From Phytopythium helicoides (lineage: Eukaryota > Oomycota > Peronosporomycetes > Pythiales > Pythiaceae): a stretch of DNA of 64,000 nt. This document shows, piece by piece, positions 63,888 to 64,000 of this stretch (position 1 is its first letter; each line of letters opens with the position of its first letter). Made by a program: the position numbers and the translations under genes. A model generated the notes under the pieces. That model was not told the origin of the DNA. It worked only from the letters and a program-made list of their open reading frames with translations, and searched no databases. The DNA lies in NCBI GenBank assembly GCA_024867545.1, contig JANFNE010000004.1:1178001-1242000 (forward strand), written 5' to 3'.

Positions 63888-64000
63888 TTCGTCAGTAGAG
63901 CCTCCATATACTATCAAATGCACCATCACGTCCACCTCATGAGGATCAATTGCCACTTATACTAATACGCGACTGGAGCCATCGAGAAGCACGCTGTCAC
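63888..64000. other. 3' flank of the adenylate kinase-PH gene
   Basis: 113 nt to the window end, no gene seen. Confidence 0.6.

Overview
The window reads as nuclear DNA of an oomycete (stramenopile), most likely from the Pythium/Phytophthora side. The evidence is compact genes with short introns of about 53-100 nt (donors such as GTGCGT, GTACGT, GTGAGT; CTAAC-like branch sites), strong GC bias at third codon positions, an orotidylate decarboxylase-orotate phosphoribosyltransferase fusion in the order used by stramenopiles and kinetoplastids, an RWP-RK factor, and relics of Fanzor-type (eukaryotic TnpB-like) nucleases close to those known from oomycetes. No bacterial operon logic applies. I placed exon borders by eye from reading-frame continuity plus GT/AG signals.

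Layout. 1-12.5 kb: 5' end of a mitochondrial carnitine/acylcarnitine carrier, an unknown basic nuclear-type protein, a NIPA magnesium transporter, SAICAR synthetase, an RWP-RK factor, an orphan single-span protein (paralogue A), and a KIX/F-box-like/LRR protein. 15.7-22.2 kb: syntaxin-5, a HIG1 protein, ATP synthase subunit d, a twin-CX9C protein, a three-exon orphan, a decayed Ser/Gly-repeat gene, and paralogue B of the orphan at 10 kb. 22.9-29.2 kb: a divergent pair of small secreted Gly/Trp-rich and His/Gly-rich genes occurs twice, flanking RACK1 and ubiquitin-L40; the first copy carries a 973-bp extra segment with a broken Uma2-like nuclease gene. 29.4-36.7 kb: a probable mS23, LAMTOR3, an EXS-domain protein, inositol monophosphatase and a sugar transporter. 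36.7-39.3 kb: a Fanzor pseudogene. 39.6-45.4 kb: MPDU1-like PQ-loop protein, RED/IK splicing factor, NAC-beta/BTF3, uL23m and Mediator 18. 45.4-50.9 kb: gene-poor, with perfect inverted repeats and a tandem array of a 537-bp unit. 50.9-59.2 kb: Rab32-like GTPase, ARID/BAF250-like protein, mL49, UMP synthase fusion, GOT1 and GTP cyclohydrolase II. 59.2-64 kb: a four-span membrane protein next to a second Fanzor C-terminal relic, then an adenylate kinase fused to a PH-like domain.

Functionally the genes are mostly housekeeping: purine, pyrimidine and riboflavin synthesis, mitochondrial ribosome and respiratory chain, ER-Golgi traffic, transcription and splicing. They are separated by islands of decayed mobile or repetitive DNA. 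The most notable items are the two Fanzor relics, the KIX-F-box-LRR and adenylate kinase-PH architectures, the 537-bp array and the duplicated secreted-peptide cassette.
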